From: Legionella gresilensis
Lineage (GTDB): Bacteria > Pseudomonadota > Gammaproteobacteria > Legionellales > Legionellaceae
Reading direction: 5' to 3'
NCBI RefSeq assembly: GCF_900639865.1
Contig: NZ_CAAAHX010000008.1
Span: 1 to 64,000 of the forward strand
Length of the DNA: 64,000 bases
Shown: one piece after another, positions 55,495 through 64,000 of the stretch
How the letters are laid out: each line of letters starts with the position of its first letter
Numbering within the stretch: the stretch's first letter is position 1
Notes under the pieces: generated by a model
Databases searched by the model: none
What the model was told of the DNA's origin: nothing
Seen by the model: the letters and a program-made list of their open reading frames with translations, nothing else
Made by a program: the position numbers and the translations under genes

Positions 55495-56496
55495 ATGAAA
55501 GCAATTGGATACAAAACAGCTGGTGCACCTGATGTTTTAGAGGATATAGATTTACCTATACCTAAAGCGCAAGGACATGATTTATTAGTAGAAATAAAAG
55601 CCATTGCGGTGAACCCTGTTGATTGTAAAGCCCGCGCTTATATGGTTCCACCTAAAGATGGTCAATATCAAATTCCCGGCTGGGATGCAGTAGGTATTGT
55701 GAAAGAAGTTGGTGATCAAGTTGCTTTATTTAAGCCAGGTGATGAAGTTTGGTATGCAGGTGCTATTAATCGTCAAGGTTGTAATAGTGAATATCATTTA
55801 GTTGATGAACGAATTGTAGGCTTTAAACCTAAGACTCTTTCATATAGCCAAGCTGCTGCCTTACCTTTAACAACGCTCACTGCTTGGGAATTATTATTTG
55901 ATCGTTTAAATGTTCAAAATAATGAAAAATCAACCCTTCTTATTACTGGTGCCGCTGGTGGTGTAGGCTCTATCTTAACTCAATTGGCTCGGCAGTTAAC
56001 TTCTTTAACCATTATAGGTACTGCTTCCAGGCCTGAATCCCAAACTTGGGTGAAAAATAATGGCGCTCATCATATTTTAAATCATAATCAACCCATTAAA
56101 CCTCAGTTAACTAACGCTGGAATAAATGAGGTCGATTATGTTATTAGCTTAACTCATACAGATCACCATGGTTTAGATTTAATAAACTGCCTCAAACCAC
56201 AAGGTAAATTTGCCCTTATTGATGATCCTATGCAATTGGATTTTAAAGCTTTCAAATTAAAAAGTATTTCCATTCATTGGGAACTTATGTTCACTCGATC
56301 ACTGTTTATGACTGCTGATTTAATTAAACAACATGAAATTTTAAACGAAGCTGCGCGACTAGTTGAAAAAGATTTAATTAAAACAACACTTAACGAGCAA
56401 TTTGGTGTTATTAATGCTACTAATTTACGTCGTGCACACTCTTTAATCGAAAGTGAACGTTCCGTAGGCAAGATTGTCCTAGAAGGATTTAGTTAG
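55495..56496 (+). CDS. Zinc-type alcohol dehydrogenase family protein
   Basis: A 333-residue medium-chain dehydrogenase from ATG 55495 (MKAIGYKTAGAPDVLE), preceded by AAAGGAAGAT; the frame is open upstream to 55462 without a better start. The GroES-like N-domain covers about residues 1-130. The Rossmann loop LLITGAAGGVGSILTQLARQ near 150 binds NAD(P)H. The structural zinc Cys cluster is missing, as in quinone-oxidoreductase-like members, so it is probably NADPH-dependent and acts on a quinone or enone. Substrate unknown. Confidence 0.88.
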   Translation: MKAIGYKTAGAPDVLEDIDLPIPKAQGHDLLVEIKAIAVNPVDCKARAYMVPPKDGQYQIPGWDAVGIVKEVGDQVALFKPGDEVWYAGAINRQGCNSEYHLVDERIVGFKPKTLSYSQAAALPLTTLTAWELLFDRLNVQNNEKSTLLITGAAGGVGSILTQLARQLTSLTIIGTASRPESQTWVKNNGAHHILNHNQPIKPQLTNAGINEVDYVISLTHTDHHGLDLINCLKPQGKFALIDDPMQLDFKAFKLKSISIHWELMFTRSLFMTADLIKQHEILNEAARLVEKDLIKTTLNEQFGVINATNLRRAHSLIESERSVGKIVLEGFS

Positions 56497-56949
56497 AAAG
56501 CTTATCATTATAATATATTTCTCGAGGCTTAAGTTTATTAAGCCTCAAAGTAACCTAACTGTAAGGATTTGTTAAAATTAATTAAATTTAAATTAACAAA
56601 ACTTTATATAACTCATGTTCTTAGCCTTTTACTAACGAAAATTAATTCCAATCATCAAAAAATGCTTGGTTGACAGGTTATTTTTCTTGATAAATACTAA
56701 CTTTTGTCTAATTTATCAGACAAACAAAACTAACTTTTTAAACAACTCTTATTTTTTTTTATTAGTAAGATATTACAAAAATGAAATTATTAAAAAAACG
56801 GTAAACATACTACTCTCTCAAATAGTTCATGATTTAATATCGAAATTTAAGTTTAGGATTAATAAGTTTTAGGCCTAAAAAGTTAAGTTTAATTTATAGC
56901 TTGCTGTCTCATCTAATAAATCTTAATTAACTCAAGAAAGGAGTTTTTA
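56497..56949. other. Intergenic region before the chitinase
   Basis: Contains the hairpin at 56524-56546, then very AT-rich sequence. A 68-codon open frame at 56666-56872 has poor composition and no ribosome-binding site, so I do not call it. AAGGAG at 56938-56943 serves the chitinase. Confidence 0.5.
56524..56546 (+). terminator. Hairpin after the dehydrogenase gene
   Basis: A perfect 9-bp stem GAGGCTTAA/TTAAGCCTC with a 5-base loop, 28 bases after the stop codon. There is no following T-run, so termination may depend on other signals. Confidence 0.55.
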
Positions 56950-59298
56950 ATGAAATATCTTTTATATGGGTTAAGTGCTTTAATTTCTTTTTCAGCTTCT
57001 GCTGCTATCTCTTCTAAAGCACTAACGATCGCCCAACCAACAACCTGCGTTACCGCACAATTTTCATCTTCAGGTACCCAACATTGGAAACAAGTTACTC
57101 TAAAATTAACAAATAATTGCGGAAAACCCGTTGACTTTCAAAATGCAAGTATTACATTTAAAAGTAAAACGGCTGTAAATACAGCCTTCTGGGGTGATTT
57201 TGCGCCACTGCCCTATCCGGATAATAATTTAAATATCACTTCTCAGCCACAATCTGATAATAATTTTTTGGCAACACTTAATCTTCATTTTCCTACCTAT
57301 CCTGGTACAACAACAATGTTACCTGCAGGTAGTTCTATCCAAATTAAATATGGTGTTCCGTCTGAAGATCATATTGAAGGCACTGCTAATGTTTACCTAC
57401 AAACTGCACCTAGCACAGGTACAATTCGTTTGAAGAATAGCTCTACAAAACCGACAAATGTCACCCAGAATTATGCACTTGTTCACATTACGATGAATGG
57501 TCAAAATGTACGAGATGTACAATTAGGTTGGGGAGCAACGTTAGATGTCACTGATTTAGCGACAGGAAATTATACTATTTCACCTGAAAATGTAGCAGAT
57601 ACGACCGGTAGTACTTATCAGGGCAGTGCTGTACCAAGTACCATACAACTTTCTGCTGATCAAACAGTTACTTCTACAATCACTTATACTTTAGTGCAAA
57701 ATGTGGGTAAGATTAGCTTTAGAGTACAAACCTTGCCAGCAGAGTTAACTGGCTATACTGCTAATCCGAGTGTTTTACTTACAGACACTTCAACGAATAC
57801 TTCAGTTTCTCAAGCAGTAACTTGGAATTCTACAAGCACTGCTTCGCAATTAAAAAATGGCCGTACGTATCGCTTCTCTACAGCACCAATCAATTATAAC
57901 AATTATAATTGTACGCCTACATTTGCACCTACTAGCGCTATAGCTAATGCAACAACACCGCCAATTGTTAATTTAACTTATCGTTGTGTGCAAGTTGCAC
58001 AAGCAGCTGTTACTATTAATGTACGTAATGCACCAATCACACTTACTTCATTAAGAGTAACACTAACACCCAATGATAATACGGGGCCCATTGCGCAAGT
58101 TATTAGCTTAACTAATGGTTCTGGCTCTAAAGTAATTAATTTAACGCAAGGCGCTATTTACACAGTGTCAGCTGAAAATGTTCCTGGCTACTCAGTTTCT
58201 TTTTCACCACAGCCATTGACTGCAACAGCCAATGCCATTGAAACGATTACGTTCACCAAAAACACAGATCCAACTGGAGGTAGACTAATTACCTATATAC
58301 CTGGTTGGAAAACACCACCTACTGCTCAAGCGTTAGCAAGTGCTGGTTATACCCATGCCATGATTGCCTTTGGTGTATTTAGTACATCCACTCCTGGTGT
58401 TATTGTTCCTGCCTTTGATACAGTTACAAAAGAATATATTCAATCTCTGCATAATGCCGGCATTAAAGCTATTCTTTCTTTAGGTGGGGCTTTAACAAGT
58501 ATTCCAAATACCAGCGTTGATTTTCATCAAGTTCTAAGTGCTGCTTCTTCACCACAAGCCTTTCAACAAACGTTTATCAATTCATTAAATGGATTAATAA
58601 CACAATATGGTTTTGATGGATTTGATATTGATATTGAACATGGAATAAATGCGGGTGGCACCTTCTCTCAACCACAAGGTGATATTGCTGTGTTAGCTAG
58701 CATTATCAACACCATGTATCAGCAAAAACCCTCTTTATTAATCACTTTAACACCGCAAGTGGCTAATGTTGCAGCAACGAGTGGTTTTGATGCTACTTGG
58801 GGAAATTATGCTTCCTTAATTATGCAAACTCACAATTCTTTAGCGTGGGTAGGGATTCAATTATATAATACTGGTTGTGCATTTGGCATTGATTTAGTTT
58901 GCTATGGCCCTACACCAACTAGCTCTCCAAATTTCAGCGTCGCTATGGCTACTGATTTACTTGAAAATTGGCCTGCTACTGTTAATGGTCGTGCTACTGG
59001 CTTTCAACCTTATATTAGTTACTTAAAACCTAGTCAAGTTGTAATCGGTTATCCAGCACCGAATGCAAGTGGCGCTAGTGATGGCTCGCCTGTAACGCCA
59101 ACAAGTACTATTAAGCGAGCTATTCAATGTTTAAAAACAGCGACAGTAGGCAGCACAAGTTGTGACACTTATGTGCCTCCTCGTGCTTATGGCCTGATTG
59201 GTGGTGTTTTTAATTGGGAAGTGACTTATGATCAAAACAATAACTTTAAGTTTGCGACTGATCTTAAAAATTGTGTAATTAATGGTAATTGTTCTTAA
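56950..59298 (+). CDS. chiA: Secreted multidomain GH18 chitinase (ChiA-like)
   Basis: A 782-residue chitinase that cleaves beta-1,4-GlcNAc links. The signal peptide ends SASAA (about residue 20). Residues 20-160 form an N-terminal CBM-like beta domain with paired Cys. Further beta-sandwich modules follow (about 160-260, 260-355, 355-440). The catalytic GH18 barrel runs from about 445. Its active strand is DGFDIDIEHG at 556-565, with acid/base Glu563. The layout and length match Legionella ChiA, a type II secretion substrate, and gspD-gspE are in this window; dependence on them is inference. A strong terminator follows. Confidence 0.92.
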   Translation: MKYLLYGLSALISFSASAAISSKALTIAQPTTCVTAQFSSSGTQHWKQVTLKLTNNCGKPVDFQNASITFKSKTAVNTAFWGDFAPLPYPDNNLNITSQPQSDNNFLATLNLHFPTYPGTTTMLPAGSSIQIKYGVPSEDHIEGTANVYLQTAPSTGTIRLKNSSTKPTNVTQNYALVHITMNGQNVRDVQLGWGATLDVTDLATGNYTISPENVADTTGSTYQGSAVPSTIQLSADQTVTSTITYTLVQNVGKISFRVQTLPAELTGYTANPSVLLTDTSTNTSVSQAVTWNSTSTASQLKNGRTYRFSTAPINYNNYNCTPTFAPTSAIANATTPPIVNLTYRCVQVAQAAVTINVRNAPITLTSLRVTLTPNDNTGPIAQVISLTNGSGSKVINLTQGAIYTVSAENVPGYSVSFSPQPLTATANAIETITFTKNTDPTGGRLITYIPGWKTPPTAQALASAGYTHAMIAFGVFSTSTPGVIVPAFDTVTKEYIQSLHNAGIKAILSLGGALTSIPNTSVDFHQVLSAASSPQAFQQTFINSLNGLITQYGFDGFDIDIEHGINAGGTFSQPQGDIAVLASIINTMYQQKPSLLITLTPQVANVAATSGFDATWGNYASLIMQTHNSLAWVGIQLYNTGCAFGIDLVCYGPTPTSSPNFSVAMATDLLENWPATVNGRATGFQPYISYLKPSQVVIGYPAPNASGASDGSPVTPTSTIKRAIQCLKTATVGSTSCDTYVPPRAYGLIGGVFNWEVTYDQNNNFKFATDLKNCVINGNCS

Positions 59299-59304
59299 CT
59301 ATTC

Positions 59305-59325
59305 TGTGCGCCATAGAGGCGCACA
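59305..59325 (+). terminator. GC-rich hairpin after the chitinase
   Basis: A perfect 8-bp stem TGTGCGCC/GGCGCACA with a 5-base loop seven bases after the stop, followed by a pyrimidine-rich tail (TCCTCCCTTTCC). Confidence 0.75.
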
Positions 59326-59421
59326 TCCTCCCTTTCCAATTTAACTTCCTAAATCATTAAAACTTGATCTTATTTAATAGACAAGCGATCATTTCTTTTT
59401 TGCCTTAAGAAGGAATTCAGC

Positions 59422-61056
59422 GTGGAACGTGAAATAATGGAATACGATGTTATTATTGTCGGCGGAGGTCCGTCAGGCTTAAGTGCTGCCATTAAATTAA
59501 AACAATTAGCTGCTCTCGCTAACACTGACATAAGTGTTTGTATTTTAGAAAAAGGAGCCCAGATAGGTGCTCATATTATTTCAGGTGCCATTCTTGAGCC
59601 TAGAAGCCTAAAAGAGTTATTACCAGATAATTGGCAAGAGGCTCCTCTTAATACCCCAGTTAAAGAAGATACTTTTTATCTTTTTACTGCAAAAAAAGCT
59701 ATCCGTTTCCCAAAACCACCGCAGATGCATAATGATGGTAATTTTATTATTAGTTTAGGTGAATTATGTCAATTTTTAGCCAAAAAGGCTGAAGAACTAG
59801 GATGTGAAATCTATCCCGGATTTCCCGCAGCTGACATCCTTTATAATCCTCAAGGAGAAGTTATTGGTGTTGCTACTGGTGAGGTTGGCATAGATAAGCA
59901 AGGTAATAAGACTGCTAATTACCAACCTGGTATGCATTTACTTGCAAAACAGACCCTTTTTGCTGAAGGTTGCCGGGGACAACTTAGTCAAAACTTGATG
60001 AATCGTTTTAATTTAAGACAAGACGTTCAACCGCAAACATACGGCATAGGCATTAAAGAAGTTTGGCAAGTTAAACCAGAAAAACACCAGCCCGGAAAAG
60101 TGATTCACTCCTTTGGCTGGCCTTTAAATCAGAAAACTTATGGCGGCTCATTTATTTATCATATAGCAAATAATCAAGTGGCCTTAGGGTTTGTCATAGG
60201 ATTAGATTATGAAAACCCATGGCTTAATCCCTTTAATGAGATGCAACGATTAAAAACCCATCCCTTTATAAGTGATTTATTAACCGGTGGTGAAAGAATT
60301 AGCTATGGCGCTCGAGCGATTAATGAGGGGGGATGGCAATCTTTACCAAAGCTTACTTTTCCAGGCGGTGCTTTAATTGGTGATGCAGCAGGCTTTTTAA
60401 ATGTGCCTAAAATTAAAGGAATCCATGCCGCTATGAAATCAGGTATGTTAGCTGCAGAAGCTTGTTTTGAATCTTTTAAAGGATCTCAAGAAACTGAAGG
60501 TAAATCTACGGAGTTAACTCTCTATACGCAAAAGTTTAAAGAATCTTGGCTTGCACAAGAATTATATAGAGTTCGTAATATTCGGCCTGGGTTTAAATAT
60601 GGCTTGTGGGCAGGCTTAGCAAATGGCGTCTTTGAGACAATTACTCAGGGTTATGTACCTTGGACACTTAAACATCGAGCTGATCACACAACTTTATATG
60701 CAGCAGATAAAAGTAAAAAAATTGACTACCCTAAACCTGACGGCGTTTTGACATTTGATCGTCTCTCATCTGTCTTTTTAACTAATACCTATCATGAAGA
60801 GAATCAGCCTTCTCATCTTAAACTTCGAGAACCTGAACTTGCTATCGACATTAATTATAAGTTGTATGCCTCACCCGAGATAAGGTATTGCCCTGCTGGT
60901 GTTTATGAAATAATTGAAGAAGAATCGGGACCGCGGCTACAAATTAATGCTCAAAACTGCATTCATTGTAAAACATGCGATATTAAAGATCCAAAGCAAA
61001 ATATTATTTGGACAGCACCAGAAGGCGGCGGCGGTCCTAATTATATTAATATGTAG
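59422..61056 (+). CDS. etfD: Electron transfer flavoprotein-ubiquinone oxidoreductase
   Basis: A 544-residue iron-sulfur flavoprotein that passes electrons from ETF to ubiquinone in fatty-acid and amino-acid oxidation. The FAD loop VGGGPSGLSAAI starts near residue 14. GDAAGFLNVPKIKGIHAAMK is the second FAD contact. The 4Fe-4S part is NCIHCKTCDIKDPKQNI at the C-terminus, ending APEGGGGPNY. Start GTG 59422 with AAGAAGGA upstream. The membrane-facing helical region is present; the length is usual for bacterial forms. Confidence 0.95.
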   Translation: MEREIMEYDVIIVGGGPSGLSAAIKLKQLAALANTDISVCILEKGAQIGAHIISGAILEPRSLKELLPDNWQEAPLNTPVKEDTFYLFTAKKAIRFPKPPQMHNDGNFIISLGELCQFLAKKAEELGCEIYPGFPAADILYNPQGEVIGVATGEVGIDKQGNKTANYQPGMHLLAKQTLFAEGCRGQLSQNLMNRFNLRQDVQPQTYGIGIKEVWQVKPEKHQPGKVIHSFGWPLNQKTYGGSFIYHIANNQVALGFVIGLDYENPWLNPFNEMQRLKTHPFISDLLTGGERISYGARAINEGGWQSLPKLTFPGGALIGDAAGFLNVPKIKGIHAAMKSGMLAAEACFESFKGSQETEGKSTELTLYTQKFKESWLAQELYRVRNIRPGFKYGLWAGLANGVFETITQGYVPWTLKHRADHTTLYAADKSKKIDYPKPDGVLTFDRLSSVFLTNTYHEENQPSHLKLREPELAIDINYKLYASPEIRYCPAGVYEIIEEESGPRLQINAQNCIHCKTCDIKDPKQNIIWTAPEGGGGPNYINM

Positions 61057-61079
61057 GATCTGTTTACAATGCACCTATC

Positions 61080-61110
61080 GCCTACGTGCCGTGACTTGTT
61101 CGCGGCATCT
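61080..61110 (-). repeat. Dispersed repeat family A, copy 5 (inverted)
   Basis: On the minus strand it reads GATGCCGCGAACAAGTCACG followed by GCACGTAGG. With copy 6 it brackets about 150 bp in inverted orientation. Confidence 0.7.
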
Positions 61111-61260
61111 AATAGGTATAGATAGTTAAATTAAAATCTATACTTTCACTATTTATTGAATGAGGCAAACTAATAATATAATGCTGCTGATACCATGTAT
61201 AAAATTAGTTAACGATGGCGTGGCTTGGATAACGAAATTTGCCAATGATTTAGCTCTTAC

Positions 61261-61291
61261 TGGATGCTGCGGACGAGCCGCGGCACTTAGG
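61261..61291 (+). repeat. Dispersed repeat family A, copy 6
   Basis: TGGATGCTGCGGACGAGCCG continuing into CGGCACTTAGG; closest to copy 4 at 27570. Confidence 0.7.
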
Positions 61292-61419
61292 GGGTTGAGG
61301 AATGCCAACACCTAGTTAAAGCCTTAGAAAGTTTTACCTTGGTTTGCAAAACTAAATATAACTGAAGTAGCTCTGCAATAGAACCCGTGCATAACCTGCA
61401 TCTTTTATTGCTGCGTTAA

Positions 61420-61472
61420 AAAGGTTTCTGTGGTGCCCCTACTCTTTGTAAGCTCTACTTCACAAAACCTTT
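61420..61472. repeat. Imperfect inverted repeat
   Basis: AAAGGTTTCTGTG on the left pairs with CACAAAACCTTT on the right around a loop of about 28 bases. It may be a terminator for converging transcripts or part of a degenerate repeat. Confidence 0.4.
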
Positions 61473-61577
61473 ATTCCTTAGACTAGAATTTTCAAATTAT
61501 ATAGGAAGTCTAATAACAGAATTTAAGGATTATTAAAATCATAGATCTTGCTGACTAAGTTTTTACTAACAAATTAC

Positions 61578-62120
61578 TTAGCTCATCTGAATTTCATTAG
61601 TATAGTTAACAATAGTTTGCGTTGGTGCTATTGCTTTAACTTTATTGAGTAAATCAGGCATTAAACTAGAAAGCCAATCCACCATAGGATCAAAATGTGC
61701 ATATAATTGTGATTGGTCTTTATATTGTTGATGAGGTAGAGAGGTCGCTTTAATGATCACCATAATTAAAGCGACCATAAAAATGCCTCTTACAAAACCA
61801 AAAACCATCCCTAATAATCGATCAGTTCCACTTAAACCTGAGCGCTTTAACAGAAACCCTAACAATGTATTGACTATAGCGCCAATAAAAACTGTTGCGA
61901 TAAGTAATGCAACAAAAGTAACAATATTTCGTGCTGTTTTATCTTGAATATAATTTTGCAGCCATGGATCTAAATAATGCGAATAATGAAAAGCAACCCA
62001 CAAAGCAATAGCCCAAACGCAAAGTGCAACTAACTCTTTTACAAAGCCCCGAAATAGGCCCGTTAATATGGAAAGTAAGATAATACTAAGTATAATTAAA
62101 TCAATCCAATTCCATTGCAT
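61578..62120 (-). CDS. cvpA: CvpA-family membrane protein
   Basis: A 180-residue inner-membrane protein with four helices (about residues 6-26, 30-50, 65-90, 105-125), needed in E. coli for colicin V export and linked to envelope stress. WIDLIILSIILLSILTGLFRG and FGFVRGIFMVALIM are the conserved parts. It lies 1 bp after the SPOR protein gene, in the folC-dedD-cvpA order. purF, which often follows, is absent here. Confidence 0.92.
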   Translation of the reverse strand: MQWNWIDLIILSIILLSILTGLFRGFVKELVALCVWAIALWVAFHYSHYLDPWLQNYIQDKTARNIVTFVALLIATVFIGAIVNTLLGFLLKRSGLSGTDRLLGMVFGFVRGIFMVALIMVIIKATSLPHQQYKDQSQLYAHFDPMVDWLSSLMPDLLNKVKAIAPTQTIVNYTNEIQMS

Positions 62121-62121
62121 A

Positions 62122-62883
62122 TTAACTTATCCTTGTAGTAACAATAAGCCCCTGCAATTGCATCGCATTTGCTAAACGCTGTTGTAGAAGTATTGCTTGT
62201 TGCTTTTGATTTAGCTGACCGACTGTAACTCGATACACCACACCATTTTTACTAGCTACTTTAGTATAAGAAGCTTGATAACCTTTGCTTTTTAATTTAT
62301 TTACTAATGTAATGGCATTACTTTGTTGCGAGAAAGTCCCTAGCTGTACAGTATAATAATTAGTGCTATTGGTTGGCTTTAAGGACTTACCTTTGACTAA
62401 TAAATTTTTTGAACTCTGGACTGGAACAATATAACTATTAGGAACCGGTTGTTTTTTAACAGTCGCAACTGCAACTTTTACTTTTGAAGCCGAAGTAGGT
62501 TCAGGTGTCTTTACTTTTTGGATAGTAATCACTTGATCATTAGGTTTAAGTGTTTCTTTGGTAGCAATAACAATTGTTGACTTTAAATCATTGAGCGCAC
62601 TAATAGGCTCAGCCTTTATTATAACAGCAGATTTACTCTCATTTGGAATTGCTGGAATATCAACATGAGCAACTTTCATAGCCTTAAAGACTTGCTGTTT
62701 TTCCGGAAGAGACAATTTAGGAGCAATAGGTTTTGGCGGTAATTGAATAGAGACGGTTTCATCAAAACGATGGCTAGATTTTTTTATAAGGGCCGGGGCA
62801 AAAATAGTGCCAATAGACACAATGACAGCAATACCGATTAATCTATGCTTTAATCGTTCATCAATTATTAATTTCATAGCCAT
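62122..62883 (-). CDS. SPOR-domain protein (DedD-like)
   Basis: A 253-residue single-pass membrane protein. Helix at about residues 13-33 (HRLIGIAVIVSIGTIFAPAL), then a long Lys/Pro/Val-rich periplasmic linker. The C-terminal SPOR domain (about 173-250: YYTVQLGTFSQQSNAITLVN and VYRVTVGQL) binds denuded peptidoglycan at the septum. The start overlaps the folC end by 23 bp; ATG 62877 is the alternative. DedD is its closest functional guess. Confidence 0.88.
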   Translation of the reverse strand: MAMKLIIDERLKHRLIGIAVIVSIGTIFAPALIKKSSHRFDETVSIQLPPKPIAPKLSLPEKQQVFKAMKVAHVDIPAIPNESKSAVIIKAEPISALNDLKSTIVIATKETLKPNDQVITIQKVKTPEPTSASKVKVAVATVKKQPVPNSYIVPVQSSKNLLVKGKSLKPTNSTNYYTVQLGTFSQQSNAITLVNKLKSKGYQASYTKVASKNGVVYRVTVGQLNQKQQAILLQQRLANAMQLQGLIVTTRIS

Positions 62884-64000
62884 TCCTTAAAGTGCTTAAA
62901 CTATTATTAAAATAGTTGCTCTCATTAAGAGAGGCAGATAAGATCGCGCCCACTATTATAAAAGAGCCAAAAACTACAATTAAATCATGACCATCTGCCT
63001 CTTTACAAGCAGCTTGATACGCCAAAAATGGACTATTATAACATATATTTAAATTTATTTCGTTAGCAGTTAAAGCTGAAATCAATTGGTTAGCTTGCGC
63101 TGCTCTCTCCCCAGGTAGTAATGCTGGATACCAAGCATGTACATAAACTTTAAGTGGTTTAATCATACCTACAATATCTTTATCAGCAAAAGCTGAGAAA
63201 ACAGCATGTACCCTTATATTTGGATAATTAGTCTTTAAATAATGCGCTAAGTATTGAACTGCTTGCGGATTATGAGCAACATCTAAGAGCGTGCGCTGAG
63301 GTTTAGTAATTATTTGACAACGACCAGAAAGGTTAATTTCTTTGATCCCATCCACATAGGTATCAGCTTTAATAGGTAGTTGTTTTTTAAGACACAACGT
63401 AGTCATTAATGCTGCTGCAATTGAATTTGGATGAAAAGACATTTGAGGAACGGTGAGGTTAATATTTTGAAAGGAAAATTTTATTTTATCATCAATCAGT
63501 TGATAGCTGTATTCTTGATTTTTGCGATAAATAGGTGCCTTACAACTTGCCGCTTTTTGTAATATGCTTTTTGGTAGATCTTCATCAGCATAGATTACGG
63601 GTTTATTAGGTCGAATAATACCTGCTTTTTCATAAGCAATTTTTTCTAATGTATCTCCCAAATAAGCTTCATGATCATAATCAACAGTAGTAATAATTGC
63701 TAAATCAGTATCAATACAATTAACTGCATCAAGGCGACCACCTAAACCTACTTCAAGTATAATTAAATCTAAACAATGCTGCTTAAAATGCCATAAGGCT
63801 GCTAACGTTGCGATTTCAAAATAAGTTAAGGTAATAGAACCTCTTGCTTTATCGATAATATTAAAGGCTTCTATTAGCTCTAAATCGCTAATAGGTTTTT
63901 GATTAACACAAATACGTTCATTAAAATTTATTAAATGAGGCGATGTATAGGTCGCTACTTTGTACCCTGCCTGCCTATAGATTGCTTCAAGTGCAGCAAC
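62861..64000 (-). CDS. folC: Folylpolyglutamate/dihydrofolate synthase, N-terminus cut by window edge
   Basis: 379 residues are visible and the frame stays open to base 64000, so the gene begins beyond the right edge. A Mur-ligase-fold enzyme that adds glutamate to folates and makes dihydrofolate. TSPHLINFNERICVN, LEVGLGGRLDAVN, TVDYDHEAYLGDTLEKIAYE, KAGIIRPNKPVIYA and LLDVAHNPQA are the family blocks. The P-loop lies in the missing part. It overlaps the SPOR gene by 23 bp. Confidence 0.94.
   Translation of the reverse strand, partial: VAALEAIYRQAGYKVATYTSPHLINFNERICVNQKPISDLELIEAFNIIDKARGSITLTYFEIATLAALWHFKQHCLDLIILEVGLGGRLDAVNCIDTDLAIITTVDYDHEAYLGDTLEKIAYEKAGIIRPNKPVIYADEDLPKSILQKAASCKAPIYRKNQEYSYQLIDDKIKFSFQNINLTVPQMSFHPNSIAAALMTTLCLKKQLPIKADTYVDGIKEINLSGRCQIITKPQRTLLDVAHNPQAVQYLAHYLKTNYPNIRVHAVFSAFADKDIVGMIKPLKVYVHAWYPALLPGERAAQANQLISALTANEINLNICYNSPFLAYQAACKEADGHDLIVVFGSFIIVGAILSASLNESNYFNNSLSTLRNGYEINN

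Larger units (their letters stand above)
61057..61577. other. Long intergenic region with repeats
   Basis: Two inverted copies of repeat family A (61080-61110 and 61261-61291), then an inverted repeat at 61420-61472, all between etfD and the converging cvpA. No open frame of note, no RNA gene recognised. Confidence 0.55.

Noticed and set aside
56666-56872. A 68-codon open frame before the chitinase
   Set aside because: Very Asn/Phe/Lys rich composition, no ribosome-binding site and no protein-like pattern; a by-product of AT-rich DNA.
1-64000. tRNA, rRNA and prophage genes
   Set aside because: I read the gaps for TTCRANNC-type loops, integrases and transposases and saw none; a covariance search would be decisive.

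Overview
The window is an AT-rich gammaproteobacterial chromosome segment that I assign to Legionella or a close relative (Legionellales). The reasons are the paired type II secretion genes gspD-gspE (lspDE) standing apart from other gsp genes, a ChiA-type modular chitinase, the trpA-trpB-trpF-truA-fimV block, rpoS-nlpD-surE, an HmgA homogentisate dioxygenase, and several lineage-specific proteins of the kind seen in this group. No rRNA, tRNA, phage, transposase or CRISPR array was seen. The assignment rests on gene content and motifs recognised by eye, not on a search.

Layout. Bases 1-13300 are mostly accessory. A very large tandem-repeat protein, cut by the left edge, is built from two classes of 22-residue repeats. 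It is followed by a secreted M64-type metallopeptidase with a suspicious poly-T near its start, two unknown proteins, an FAD monooxygenase, a cupin, gene remnants, a tandem pair of secreted glycosidase-like proteins sharing an upstream palindrome, and a YozG-like regulator with its DUF2975 membrane partner. Bases 13582-18004 hold a compact cyanophycin operon: synthetase cphA, cyanophycinase cphB and a Thr-type isoaspartyl peptidase. Together they would make, open and fully hydrolyse a nitrogen and carbon store. Bases 18334-22166 (minus) are a moxR / DUF58 / transglutaminase-like operon.

Bases 22345-27488 carry a glutathione transferase, gspD-gspE and a tiny conserved acidic protein. Bases 27710-37051 (minus) hold cysS, glnS, trpA, trpB, trpF, truA and fimV. 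Bases 37301-44821 (plus, except one small gene) hold folD, rlmJ, gloB, mltD, yciB and an OmpR-type two-component pair. Bases 44874-46728 (minus) are yebC-ruvC-ruvA without an adjacent ruvB. hmgA, an unknown 433-residue protein, rpoS, nlpD, surE and an EexN-like lipoprotein follow. The last part has a malic enzyme, a chagasin-type cysteine peptidase inhibitor, a zinc-type alcohol dehydrogenase homologue, a GH18 chitinase, ETF-ubiquinone oxidoreductase, and the folC-SPOR-cvpA group, with folC cut by the right edge.

How they fit together: the GspD/GspE pair belongs to the machine expected to export the Sec-dependent enzymes encoded here (chitinase, M64 peptidase, perhaps the paired glycosidase-like proteins). 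Non-coding gaps hold two families of dispersed repeats and a 120-bp inverted-repeat element. The most unusual item is the repeat protein at the left edge.
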